DNA of 64,000 bases from Cannabis sativa. Its lineage: Eukaryota > Streptophyta > Magnoliopsida > Rosales > Cannabaceae. Below the pieces are notes generated by a model. That model was not told the origin of the DNA and did no database searches. It worked only from the letters and a program-made list of their open reading frames with translations. The translations under genes were made by a program, and so were the position numbers. Below, piece by piece: positions 12,901-23,099 of this stretch. The stretch lies in NCBI RefSeq assembly GCF_029168945.1, contig NC_083601.1, positions 30,183,660 through 30,247,659 on the forward strand, given 5' to 3'. How positions within the stretch are numbered: the stretch's first letter is position 1; each line of letters starts with the position of its first letter.

Positions 12901-13642
12901 ATAAAGGATATCAAGAGGTGAATGTTAGACAAAAAGGTGGTCGAAATGGATCATTAAATATTTATATATAGAAGACCTTTTAAAGAGCTTAAATGTTATT
13001 TCCAAGTGTCATGGAACAAGTGTCTATCGATGAGTGGGTAACACCTATGAAATTGAAAGAATGACATTGTAGCCTTATAGTAGAAAATCAAGTAGAGAAG
13101 TAAGATTTTTATAGGTAATAACATTCAACTAAAGAATGGGAATGATTAAAGACAAGTTTGCATAAGGTCTTCTACCCTACTCTTTGTGTTTGTTATTTTG
13201 TATTGTATAATGTGTTCTCAAGTGACATGTAAGGATGTTCATTTAGAGAATAATTAGTGTTACTTTAAATGGCATGTAAGGATGCTCATAGAAGAATAAA
13301 TAGTTTCACTCTTAATGGCATGTAAGGATGATCATATGAGAAAGAAAAACTTTTCATATATTACGAGCATGTGATTGCAAAACTTAGTATTTAAAGCATG
13401 TATATGTAAGTTATTATGATGGAGTACATTTTGGTATTTAAGTAATGTATAGAGAAATAATAATACTTAATTAAGTTGTGTATATTTTATGTGTTATGGA
13501 TTGACCAGATAAGACATAGGTTAAATGCATGTTTATTGGGTCCATATATATGGTAGATAATGAGGTAATGCAGTAAGTGGTGAAAGACATGACGACTCAA
13601 CACCCCGAGTGTTGGTAAGTTAAATTTCGAGGACGAAATTTC
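9944..13642 (+). other. LARD interior, non-coding
   Basis: About 3.7 kb with stops in all frames; the longest plus-strand frame is 65 codons (10894-11091). Purine-rich stretches such as GAAGGAACGACC and AGAAAGGAGTGCGG may be degenerate coding sequence, but I could not recover a gag zinc knuckle, protease, RT or integrase motif. Confidence 0.7.
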
Positions 13643-13659
13643 TTTTAAGGAGGGTAGAA
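13643..13659 (+). other. Polypurine tract of the LARD
   Basis: TTTTAAGGAGGGTAGAA immediately before the right LTR, preceded by TTCGAGGACGAAATTTC. Confidence 0.75.
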
Positions 13660-16642
13660 TGTAATATCCAGATTAAAATAGTATTTAATTTTTTTTTTGG
13701 ATATTAATTGAGCGAGGATAATTATCTTGTTTCTTTGTGTTGTTAGTGAGTTGATATTATTGCTTAGAGTAGTTGTACCAATTTTCTAGAGAGAGTTAAA
13801 GTTGTATTAACTACGAAAGTAAAATATTATGGTATTTTTACAGAGTAAGTAATCGTTTAATTAAAGCCCAATATGAAGGTCCATTAGGGTTTTATAATAT
13901 ATTTAGTGAGTTTAATTAATTAATGTTAAAAATTCGTAGGTTTGGATAAATTCGCAGGATTAAAAACTGTTTTACTAAAACGATCATATCTGGAGTTCTA
14001 GAGCTCGGATTGAGGTGATTTCAGTGGCGTTGGAAAGATAATTCAAAGATCTATCAATTATGTAGAAATAGATTTATCGTAATTTTAACTTTATTGGGGT
14101 CAAAATTAGGTTACAAAGTGACGACCTGTTAAGTTTAGTATAGAAACCCTAAGTTTTAAAATTTAAATTTAAAACTTATATCTAACAAACAAGATTTTTA
14201 TTTAATTATTCTATTTAGAGTTAAATTAGCATCAGATTATAGGGGTTATTTTATTATTTTCTTTTATAGATTTAATTAGATTATAAAACCTAAATCTATC
14301 ACATTCTTGATACGTAATATGCAGAGTCTCTAACCCTAAGAAAAATAAAACTCAATCTCAATCTCTTCTTTCAGCCTGAATACAATTCTTAGAGAGGACA
14401 CTCATAAAATCCTATATCCTACAAGTTATCCATCTCGCTACCTATCAAAGATTTATAATTTTCCTTCTTGTTTCATTCTCTTCGCCAAACAACACTCATG
14501 ATTTTCATCAACATAACATTGAGATCATCATCACCATTCTAATAATTTGAGATTTCAAGATCTAGCACTGATTAAGAAGAGTCATCAAGAGGTAAGAGAT
14601 TTCTTCCACAACAATGAACTTTTAGGTTAAACTATGAAATCTCGTTTTTATTTTTTTCTAAAAATTATTGTCTTAGTAAAATAGTCATATCTCTCTCAAT
14701 ATTGATCCGTTTCCAGCGATTTTTATATCGTTAGAAAGCTTATTTGATGATCTAAAATTTTTATGAAGAAACTATTCACCAGTTCGGTGATATTCTATGT
14801 CGAAAATTATCATCTTTCTGATGTTGTTGTAAATCGTTTTTTTTTCATATTCCCAGAAAAAGTACTTTCACTTAAAATACCACAACTCTCTCAATTCTTG
14901 TCCATTTTTAATGATCTATATATGGTTTCAAAGCTTATTCAATTTTCCATAAGTTTTATGAAGAAACATTTCGTGAATTCGGAGTTATACTATATCGAAA
15001 AGTTAGTTTCCTTCTGTATCATGTAATTCGTTTCTTGAATCTTGTTCTTCCAAAACTGTTTTGGTAAAATTGTAATATCTCTTTGAATATAATTCCAATT
15101 TTAGGGATTTTGGTATCATTGGAAAGGGAATTTAATTTCCTAAAACTTTTATGAAGATGTTATCTTCTAGTTCTGAACCTTTCAATACAAAAAGTTTGTA
15201 TTTTTGCTAAGTCGTATAATTCGTTACTCCATATTCCTTCTCAGAAATAGTTTCAGTAAAACAATCATAACTCTCTCAGTTTTAATCTATTTTTAATGAT
15301 CTTTATATCGTTGGAAAGATAATGGAATTTCCTATAATTTTTATGAAGACAACTTTTACTGAATTAGTGTAGTTGTTGGTCAAAAATAGTAATCTTTCTG
15401 CTGTACTGTAAGAGTACGAATTTTAATATTAGGGCCTTGACCCATGTCTTATTATAGGTAGTAGTGACGAGATAACAACTCTTAAGCAGCGGGATTTGAG
15501 GTAAGGAAATTAGATAGTTTTCTATGTGTTTATCTGCATAAATTTAAATTCTTTATATATTGAAATATGATTTATGATTTGTTATTATGAATATGTATAT
15601 GGTACTGAGAATGTGTGGTATGGACACAATATGAGTTTGTGAATCGATACATAGATTATGGTTGTATGACTTGTATATGTTGTATGTTGTATTTGTATAT
15701 TTCAGGTTGTATGTTGTATGATATATTTGTATGTTGCATGTTGTATGTTGTATGTTGTATGCTAACGTCTCAGGTAAAGTGGGGGACCATGGTGGGGTAT
15801 GATACGGGATAAGGCCGTTGAATGTAGAGATACCCTACCCTGCATTTTACTGAGTCGTATATGAGATTGTTATGGTGGGTATGATACAGTGATGTTACTG
15901 TTGAATATAGAGATACCCTATCCTATAACAATGGTAGGGCTGCATAGGCCCATGTTATTATATGGGCAGATTAGGCCCAGGATATTGTAGGGTCAGGCTA
16001 GGCCCGGGTTATGTAAGTAATGGCTATGATATGCCAATGTTGTGATAATGTTATTATTATTTATAGTATTGATATGATTATGTTATGAGTATGATATTGG
16101 AGTTATGATCTCTGTATATGTGTACGGTGTGAACAAATAGTATAGACTTGTATGATAAAGGTTTCCATATGTACAGTTATTTGGTTATAGTTATAAAAGA
16201 GCATGTATGATATTGCTAAAACTTAATAAATACATTAATGGTATGTGTGATATTATATGGTATTGTTTGATAAGCATTTCCTTACTGAGCTTTTAGCTCA
16301 CCCCCTTACTTTCCCCCTACAGGTATTAGACAGGGAAGTATGTATAGTGAGCGGGGTCGGTTAAGTACGTATACTGTGAGCGGCTACGGGCGCACAAACG
16401 ATCTAGAACGCTGGTGGTGCCTTAGTTTTATTTTAAGCAGTTGATAAATCTAACACAGTGGAAATGCATTATTTAAAATTATTTACTTACTGTATCTTGT
16501 TTTACAAATGAAGGATCCTTCTCTGTTGCATTTTGATTTTTTTTAAAATCCACTGTTGTATTTAAATTATTTTTTTTATCTTTTCAAATTATGCATGAAA
16601 ATAGTATTTTTGTAAAATAAGGCAAAATATTGGGGCGTTACA
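13660..16642 (+). repeat. LARD right LTR
   Basis: 2983 bp. Nearly identical to the left LTR for the first ~2.2 kb. Differences cluster in the last ~600 bp, many of them CG in the left copy against CA in the right. The diverged internal repeats recur at 14665-15375. Confidence 0.9.
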
Positions 16643-16946
16643 GGGCTTAAATGGATTGATTGGTACTACCTATGTCAACAAGGTGCATCTTGTTTTTCGG
16701 TAGCCCATCTCGAAAGAACTCCACAGTTAAGCGTGCTTGGCCTGGAGTAATTTAAGGATGGGTGACCTCCTGGGAAGTTTTCCCAGGAAGCGTGCGAGTG
16801 AGGACAAAGCATGCTAGAAACACTCGTGTTGATCTGTAGGGTCAGTCATCAGTCCATGAAGCAGCCATAGTGACGTACTCGTGTATAAGAGCCATTCAGT
16901 CCGTGGGTGTAAGGACCCAATGGAAGCTTGAAGCGGGGACGTTACA
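16643..16946 (+). repeat. Cassandra left LTR (truncated)
   Basis: 304 bp from GGGCTTAAATGG to GACGTTACA. Matches 17148-17451. The first ~130 bp present in the right LTR are missing. Confidence 0.87.
16699..16785 (+). other. 5S rRNA-like domain in Cassandra left LTR
   Basis: Contains AGTTAAGCGTGCTTGG (16725-16740, the A-box region) and GGATGGGTGACCTCCTGGGA (from 16756, the C-box region), both near-exact matches to conserved plant 5S rRNA. The 5' part (GCCCATCTCGAAAGAACTCC) is also 5S-like. The ends differ from 5S, so this is a captured promoter-like domain and not a 5S gene. Confidence 0.9.
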
Positions 16947-16948
16947 AA

Positions 16949-16961
16949 TGGTATCAGAGCC
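16949..16961 (+). other. Cassandra primer-binding site
   Basis: TGGTATCAGAGCC, complementary to initiator tRNA-Met, two bases after the left LTR. Confidence 0.9.
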
Positions 16962-17014
16962 TTGACCCAGCCGGAAGTGTGGTCGACGAGGACGTCAGAC
17001 ACCGTAAGGGGGGG

Positions 17015-17451
17015 TGATTGTGACAGTCAGTAGTCCTGTGATCCGTAAGTAGAAATACTGGGTAAGCTGTGCAATCCTACACCGCCTGGGGAAGGTCAAG
17101 TGGGATGATTCTGAGACTGTGTAGGTATGGGACTACACAGTTGAAGAGGGCTTAAATGGATTGATTGGTACTACCTATGTCAACAAGGTGCATCTTGTTT
17201 TTCGGTAGCCCATCTCGAAAGAACTCCACAGTTAAGCGTGCTTGGCCTGGAGTAATTTAAGGATGGGTGACCTCCTGGGAAGTTTTCCCAGGAAGCGTGC
17301 GAGTGAGGACAAAGCATGCTGGAAACACTCGTGTTGGTCTGTAGGGTCAGTCATCAGTCCATGAAGCAGCCATAGTGACGTACTCGTGTATAAGAGCCAT
17401 TCAGTCCGTGGGTGTAAGGACCCAATGGAAGCTTGAAGCGGGGACGTTACA
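17015..17451 (+). repeat. Cassandra right LTR (complete)
   Basis: Begins TGATTGTGACAG or TGTGACAG (17015 or 17019; I cannot decide which) right after the G-run and ends GACGTTACA. Holds the second 5S-like domain at about 17204-17290. Confidence 0.85.
17204..17290 (+). other. 5S rRNA-like domain in Cassandra right LTR
   Basis: Second copy of the domain at 16699-16785, offset 505 bp, with the same A-box and C-box cores. Confidence 0.9.
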
Positions 17452-17456
17452 ATAAG
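17452..17456. other. Target-site duplication, right copy (ATAAG)
   Basis: Partner of 6940-6944; continues into TCAGGTG as in the uninterrupted repeat units. Confidence 0.85.
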
Positions 17457-18281
17457 TCAGGTGAAATTGTGCTTTTCATGAATCCTTAGAGGGTCGCATG
17501 CCTAAACAAACACCTTTATGGTGGACCCAGATTTTAAAGTGAGGGGGGCTTAATTTTTTTTAAGACAGGAAAAAATAAACTTAAAAAGACAAAAAAAGTC
17601 TGATGGACTTTGAATCCTTAACCTATATCATATATGCAATCTAGATTAACCATTACATTTACACCAAAACTAGTATTATTTTTATAAATATCATCTTTTA
17701 TTATAAATATATGTCGTAACTAACTAAAATTCATATACATTTTTTTTTTTTTCAAAAGAATCAATTATCCCGCCTCGCTTCTATGTGAGTCTGCTCCTAC
17801 CCGTAAGGGTTGACGTCATGAAGTGCTGGGTATTTTGTTCAGAAGTTAAGAAAAATTAAGTTTTAATTATTTTGAGATTAAGAACAAAAAATACTTTAAA
17901 TAATATTAGAGAAAAGGAGACTATAATAGATCAATCTGGAATTCCTTTTCTTCATCTTTAATTTGATGTGTAATTCTATATTTGTGTGTGATTTAGTCTT
18001 GAAAATGAATTAAATTTTTACTTAAAATTCTTAATTAAATCTTTTCAAAATTTTATTATGATTTAATGTAATTTTTTATTTTTATACATTTAATATTTAC
18101 TCATGAACAATTAGTAGGTATGATTATTTGTTATATAAAAATGTTTAAATTTAGAAAATGCATATAAGAGATAGGAATTTCACTAAATTAGTAAAAAAGT
18201 TTATTTTAAGAAATGGATTTAGGAGATTAATTATAGTGATATTTTTCATTAATAGGTATGATGATTATTTGTCTTATAAAG

Positions 18282-18541
18282 AAAAATGGTTAGTTTGTAC
18301 TTATGAGGGCCGTGCAAGTCACTTGAAACGCCTACCTAGGCCAACACCTCTAACGCTCCCTCCCACAGGGTTGGTGGCGTGATTCAAGGCTTCGGCCACT
18401 GAAGTCTCAATCCACCTTAAAGGAATGGTACCACGTCCCCTTAAAGGTGGCCGGAACCTTCCAGATGACCACGGCCAACACAATCGCATCCTAACCAATT
18501 ATTGCCCCACTTGGTTACAGGCACACGTTACTGGACCCGGC
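18282..18541 (-). ncRNA. 7SL: 7SL (SRP) RNA gene or diverged copy
   Basis: On the minus strand the start GCCGGGTCCAGTAACGTG is followed by GCCTGTAACCAAGTGGGGCA, the conserved Alu-domain core of plant SRP RNA. A later block reads CACGCCACCAACCCTG. The SRP RNA scaffolds the signal recognition particle that targets secretory proteins to the ER. A TTTTT run (18286-18282) could terminate Pol III. The promoter is complete (see 18564-18606). At about 260 nt it is shorter than the ~300 nt usual for plants and diverges in the 3' third, so it may be a decaying paralogue. Confidence 0.7.
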
Positions 18542-18563
18542 GATGTGTTCATTTGCCATAATC

Positions 18564-18606
18564 TATATAAACTTCTTCAAAATAGTATATGTGCCCGATG
18601 TGGGAC
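18564..18606 (-). promoter_or_regulatory. USE plus TATA promoter of 7SL copy
   Basis: Minus strand: USE GTCCCACATCG (18606-18596), 26-nt gap, TATATA (18569-18564), 22 nt, then the G start at 18541. The consensus RTCCCACATCG and the ~26-nt gap match plant Pol III small-RNA promoters such as U6. Confidence 0.85.
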
Positions 18607-18900
18607 TTTCTACAGAATCTCATATATATATAGAAAGAATCAACCCACCCATTCTATGAATATGCGTTCAAAACCCATTCTTTCTATCAAACCCTTGAGC
18701 TTCAATTCGGTTCAGTTCAGACCTCTTCTTCTTCCTCTTCTCTGGTTCGGTTCTCTTCAATTTTTTGCGGCTGATTTTAGGGACTTGATTTTATCCCTTT
18801 TGTTCCATCGTTTTTTTTAGCTTAAACACTTTTGTTCTATCGTTCAGTAAGGAAGGAAGGTGAAATGGTGGTTTTTTAGAACATTATTTAGTGACGTAAT
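18607..18900. other. Spacer
   Basis: Pyrimidine-rich stretch (CTTCTTCTTCCTCTTC) between two 7SL copies. No gene recognised; a plus-strand open frame over 18425-18820 overlaps the 7SL copy and has no known motif. Confidence 0.4.
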
Positions 18901-19142
18901 AAAAAATTAGTTGTTAGCAGCGTGGACCGTTAGCCAGGTGAAATGGTGGTTTTATCATGAACCCTCAGAGGGTCACATGCCTGCCTAGCCCAACTCCTAA
19001 CTCCCCAGGGTTGGCGGCGTGCGGTGCTTTAGACTTCAGTCACTAGAAGCTCCTAACCATCTTATAAGAATGGCACCACGTCCCTATAAGGGTGGCCGGA
19101 GAGAGCACCATCCATATGACTAGGACCCACGCCAGATGCATC
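18901..19142 (-). pseudogene. 7SL RNA copy lacking its 5' end and promoter
   Basis: Homologous to the other 7SL copies from the T-run (18906-18901) through CCGCACGCCGCCAACCCTGG and CTTATAGGGACGTGG up to GATGCATC. The first ~60 nt, start site and promoter are absent. The break is fused directly to the 5' flank of the PPR pseudogene (AAAAGTTGTTCTTCTC). Confidence 0.85.
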
Positions 19143-19189
19143 AAAAGTTGTTCTTCTCAGTTAGTGTAAATGGTTTAACTCAATCTCAG

Positions 19190-21355
19190 ATGCCATCCAA
19201 CTCCTCACTCCTCACCCTCAATCGTAAACTTGCTCACCTCACTCGTGCAAACCGTTACTCAGACGCCCTCCAATTTTTTACCCAATCTCAATCTCAATCT
19301 CAATCTCCCAAACCAGATCACTACACTATCTCCACTCTCATTACTGCCACTTCTAACCTTACCCACATCACTTTCGGCAACCAGCTCCACGCCTACGCCA
19401 TTCGAACGGGCCTTAAAGCCTTCCTCATGTATCAAACACTTTGCTTTCTCTTTACGCCAAAGCACATGACCTAAACTCTCAGAATTGGGTTTTTTAGGAG
19501 GTTCAGAACCCAGATGTTTATTCTTGGACCACGCTCTTGTCAGCCTATACTAAGTTGGGTTATGTTGAATATGCTTGCCACTTGTTCGATAAAAAGCCTC
19601 TATGTTGCAATGTGGCCATTTGGAATGCATTGATTACTGGATGTTCCAGTAACGGGTATGGTGAAATTGCTGTGCTTTACTTTAGTAAAATGCACAAGAG
19701 TTCTATTAGGCATGATAATTACTCTCTTGCAAGTGTTTTGAGTGTGTTGTATAGAGACTTTGGATTTTGGGAGATAGGTTCATTTGTTAGTGATTAAAAC
19801 TGGGTTTCTAGGAAGAACTTCTGTTGTTAATGCTCTACTTACAATGTATTTCAACTGTGGAATTGTTTTAGATGCATACAAGGTATTTGGAGAGGCTGAT
19901 GATGATGATGCATATAAGGTACGTGATGGTATTACTTTTAATGTGATGATAGATGGTTTAGCAAGGGTGGGAAGGGATGATGATGCTTTGGTAATGTTTG
20001 AAGAGATGCGTTCTGTTTGTTTAAGGCCATCTGAGCTGACTTTTGTGAGTGTTTTTAGGTCGTGTAAAGTTGCTAGAATTGCTCACCAACTACATGCTGA
20101 CGCTATTAAATTAGGATTTGAAGCTCATCCCGCTGTGAGCAATGCTGCAATTAACATGTATTCCTGTTGTGGGGATTTAAATGCAGCTCACATGGTTTTT
20201 CAAAGATTAGGAAACAAAGACATTGTCTCATGGAATAGTATGATCTCTAGTTTTTTTCAAGGGAATGATGGGAAATTGGGTATCTTGGCCTATTTGGAAA
20301 TGCAGAGGGCAGGAATAAAACCAGATGAATTTACTTTTGGAAGTTTGCTAGCAAAATCAGAGTTTGTTGATATTGTGGAAATGGTACAAGCCCTTATATG
20401 CAAAAATGGGCTTATAGCTAAATCTCAAGTTTCAAATGCCCTAGTTTCAGCATATTGCAGACATAGGAAGGTGAATCTTGCATATCGAATATTCCAAGAT
20501 ACTGAGTGCAAAAATTTGGTGTCGTGGAATACGATGATTTCTGGGTTCTTAATAAACGGATTTCCCGTGGATGGGTTAGAACAATTTTCTAGGTTGTTGA
20601 TGACAAACATCTTGCCAAATGTATATTCCTTGACCATTATTCTAAGTAGTTGTGCAGCCATTTCAGCCTTAAGTCAAGGTAAACAAGTTCATGGCTACAT
20701 CATCACCTCTGGGTTTTGTCCGGGAACTTGTCTTGGTAATGCACTTATTACAATGTATGCAAAATGTGGAGTTTTGGATTGGTCACTGAGAGTTTTTGAT
20801 ACAATGATTGAAAGAGATGCTATCTCATATAATGCTCTGATATCAGCATATGCACAACATGGACAAGGAGAGGAGGCAGTACGTTGCTTCGAGGTAATGC
20901 AAGGCTTGTCTAGGATGTTCAAACCGGATCAAGCCACCTTCACGGCTGTTCTTTCTGCTTGCAGTCATGCTGGTTTAGTTGATGATGGTATAAAAATATT
21001 CAACTCCATGGTGAATGATTATGGTCTTTTAGCTGGAGTAGATCATTTTTCTTGCATTGTTGATCTTCTAGGTCGTGGTGGCTATCTTGACGAAGCTGAA
21101 ATTATTACCAATAGTAAGCATCTTAAGGCACATTCCAACATATGGTGGGCATTGCTCAGTGCTTGTGCAGCTCACAGTAATATAAAATTAGGAAGAATAG
21201 TTGCTGGGATTCTTCTTGAAACTGAAAAAGATAATCCTTCAGTTTACGTGTTGTTAGCAAATATTTATGCAGCTGCAGATCAGTGGCAAGAAGCAGCAAA
21301 CACTAGGGAAATGATTAGAAGAACAAAGATGACAAAGCAACCCGGCTGTAGTTGA
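19190..21355 (+). pseudogene. Pentatricopeptide-repeat protein gene, disrupted
   Basis: PLS-type PPR protein of about 720 codons, resembling Arabidopsis At3g49740 from memory. Such proteins bind organellar RNA. Frames line up in series: 19190-19420, then a 1-base deletion (TTCCTC against TTTCCTC in the second copy at 40572), a TAG at about 19496 where the second copy has TAC, the frame 19537-19760, then an indel and an in-frame TAG near 19780 in the expected GRQVH motif. From 19784 an uninterrupted 523-codon frame runs to a TGA where the family has a tryptophan after GCS. PPR motifs are obvious (VSNAAINMYSCCGDL, DIVSWNSMISSF, GNALITMYAKCGVLDWS, YNALISAYAQHGQGEEAVRCF). The loss looks recent because the last 1.57 kb stays open. 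Confidence 0.87.
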
Positions 21356-21500
21356 ACTAACTTCTTTTGTGCAAATATCCTTTTTTTAGGGTGATTTTGT
21401 GTAAATATCTAAAGGTGAACATATAAGCGACATGGATATCCACAAAGTGATTCATAATAGAACTTAATTTTGAAAGAGAAATTATGAGGGAACCATCATT

Positions 21501-22057
21501 CACTCTTTCTTCTTGGAAAATGTTGCATGTGTGAGGAAGAAAAACTTGTGGAAAACCAAGCCATCAACGCAAAAGATAATTAAAAATCAGACAATTCCCA
21601 ATTTCTCAATAAATCAGGAAAGGGAATACAAAATGCAGCAAAGTTATTGAACTTCTTGACGCAATTCAACTAAAGAGCCAAAAGAAGTTTTAAACCTTTT
21701 CCCAGGTTTTTTTTTGTTGTTGTTGTTGTTTAGTACCACTGTAGCACATGACCAGAAAAGAGGGCAGAAAAAGAACCATGAGAAGCAATGTAGTAGTCTT
21801 CTTATAACAGTTAAAACATAAGTCAGAAAAAATAACTTAATTCTCAACCAAATGCACTCTAACTCAGTTCCTTGGGGAAAATCCTGTCATTTCTCACCAG
21901 CCAAATGACCCTCAGCATAGTAAAAACATCATAGTTCCAAAACTTCCTTTTCTTATCAAATCCATTGCGAAACTCTTGGACCATCAAATCATAACAAATC
22001 TTTTGGGGAGCAGCACTAATAGTCAGAAGTTGCAGCCAAAAGAATTTGAATCCTCAC
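21501..22057 (-). pseudogene. LINE 3'-end fragment
   Basis: Near-identical to 59172-59727, the 3' part of the LINE remnant beside the transferase gene. Read on the minus strand, pieces such as WNYDVLTMLRVIWLV look like the C-terminal region of a plant LINE reverse-transcriptase protein, followed by a 3' tail with CAACAACAACAA. Broken by many stops. Confidence 0.65.
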
Positions 22058-22246
22058 ATTGTATTTCAATTGTGGGATTGTTTTAGATGTATACAAGATA
22101 TTTGGAGGGGCTGATGATGATACGTATAAAGTATGTGATGATAGATGGTTTAGCAAGTGTGGGAAGGGGTGATGATGATGCTTTGGTAATGTTTGAAGAG
22201 ATGCGTTCGGTTTGTTTTAAGGCCATCTGAGCTGATTTTTGTGACT
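22058..22246 (+). pseudogene. PPR gene fragment
   Basis: Copy of about 19842-20048 of the PPR pseudogene (TTGTTTTAGATG...ATACAAG, GATGATAGATGGTTTAGCAAG, TTTGAAGAGATGCGTTC) with small deletions and a frameshift. It starts exactly where the LINE fragment stops (CCTCACATT/GTATTTCAA), so it is a rearrangement scrap. Confidence 0.85.
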
Positions 22247-22277
22247 ATTTTTGTTCATTAAATATATTTTTTTCGAC

Positions 22278-22640
22278 AATATTTTTTCATTTATTATTTG
22301 GATTTTGAGATAACTCCAGAAATGAAATGAAAAATAATACTCAAGAAAATAAAAAAATTGGAACTCTGGTAACAATGTCTTGCACTCTTGCTTCTACGGG
22401 ATTTAACAACTTAAGGGTGACACTGAATAAATATACTCTCTTCTATGGAGAGATTTGAGAATTGATTCATGGCTTCCTAGTTTCAATAATTACTTAAAAA
22501 TTGTCTGAAACTTGTATGTGTATAAACACATGAATAAATGAAAAACAAGTGAAAATTGTCTAATGAAAATGTGTATTCACTTGCTTATATTGCATTTTTA
22601 GTAACTACCATATTTCAGAACTTGAGTGAGCATAAGATAA
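22278..22640 (+). pseudogene. Copy of transferase intron 1
   Basis: Matches 56859-57300, the first intron of the phosphopantetheinyl transferase gene (AATGAAATGAAAAATAATAC, AACTCTGGTAACAATGTC, CTTCTACGGGATTTAAC). No exon sequence is included. Confidence 0.85.
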
Positions 22641-23099
22641 AAGTGTGTAAATTGCTTTGTCCTCCAAACCTTTATTGGCTAATTGCTAATAAATGTATAT
22701 CCAGTAATTAGCATTATAAAAATAACTTAAAGTATTTATTAAGAACTACATATTTATCCAATTGTTAATAAGCTCTAAAAAGTATATCTCATTCTACATT
22801 ATCCTTCGTTCATATCTCATTTTAGCAAGGAAACAGCACTGTTTGATATAAATGCCAAAAACAAAACAACAAAATAATCAAACAATATTAATAAGTTGAG
22901 AATATCTATCTTCCTCACTGAGCCAAGACCCATCTCCAACCTCAAACTCTGAAGACAACCCATTATAGAAGTAGAGGAAGAAAAGGTTGAAGAAGAACCA
23001 AAACTGAATCTTTACTCTAGCCATGGAAGGTCTTGGTCCAGAAGAAGAAGCATGGTTATTAGTAGTACTAGGAGGGGTCTCAGTCAAAATGACACAATT
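22641..23099. other. Unassigned spacer
   Basis: AT-rich. A minus-strand frame at 22878-23087 (69 codons) has no recognisable motif and sits next to the 7SL terminator; not supported as a gene. Confidence 0.4.

Larger units (their letters stand above)
6945..16642 (+). mobile_element. Large non-autonomous LTR retrotransposon (LARD-like)
   Basis: Two nearly identical direct repeats of about 2.98 kb (6945-9928 and 13660-16642), each TGTAATATCC...GCGTTACA. A primer-binding site for initiator tRNA-Met follows the left LTR and a purine tract precedes the right LTR. The ~3.7-kb interior has no gag, protease, integrase or reverse transcriptase frame. The TTCGAGGACGAAATTTC motif just before the purine tract is common at the 3' end of plant Ty3/gypsy elements, which suggests a gypsy partner supplied the enzymes. 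Long LTRs and a non-coding interior fit the LARD class. The right LTR is not followed by a target duplication: it abuts a truncated Cassandra element. Confidence 0.88.
16643..17451 (+). mobile_element. Cassandra-type TRIM, 5'-truncated
   Basis: A short LTR element: partial left LTR (16643-16946), primer-binding site TGGTATCAGAGCC (16949-16961), a ~50-bp interior, a purine tract GTAAGGGGGGG (17004-17014) and a right LTR (17015-17451). The shared 304 bp of the two LTRs is almost identical. Each LTR carries a 5S rRNA-like block, the defining feature of Cassandra elements. The interior is non-coding, so the element depended on enzymes in trans. The left LTR lacks its first ~130 bp, and the LARD right LTR ends exactly at that point. 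A 5-bp ATAAG duplication flanks the LARD plus Cassandra pair, not either one alone. Confidence 0.88.
6715..18105. repeat. 1.16-kb repeat, unit 3 (split by transposon insertion)
   Basis: Third unit, present as 6715-6944 and 17452-18105. The break lies inside the 7SL-tail segment at GGACCATAAG / ATAAGTCAGG. Joining the two halves across the duplicated ATAAG regenerates the order seen in units 1 and 2. Confidence 0.8.

Noticed and set aside
16690..16790. Functional 5S rRNA gene
   Set aside because: Only the central 5S region matches; the ends differ and the block sits within LTRs with a primer-binding site, so Cassandra explains it.
18564..18606. Pol II snRNA (U1/U2/U5) promoter
   Set aside because: The 26-nt gap between USE and TATA matches the Pol III type, and the downstream RNA matches SRP RNA rather than U1, U2, U4 or U5.
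18425..18820. 131-codon plus-strand frame
   Set aside because: Overlaps the 7SL copy and its promoter on the other strand; no recognisable domain.
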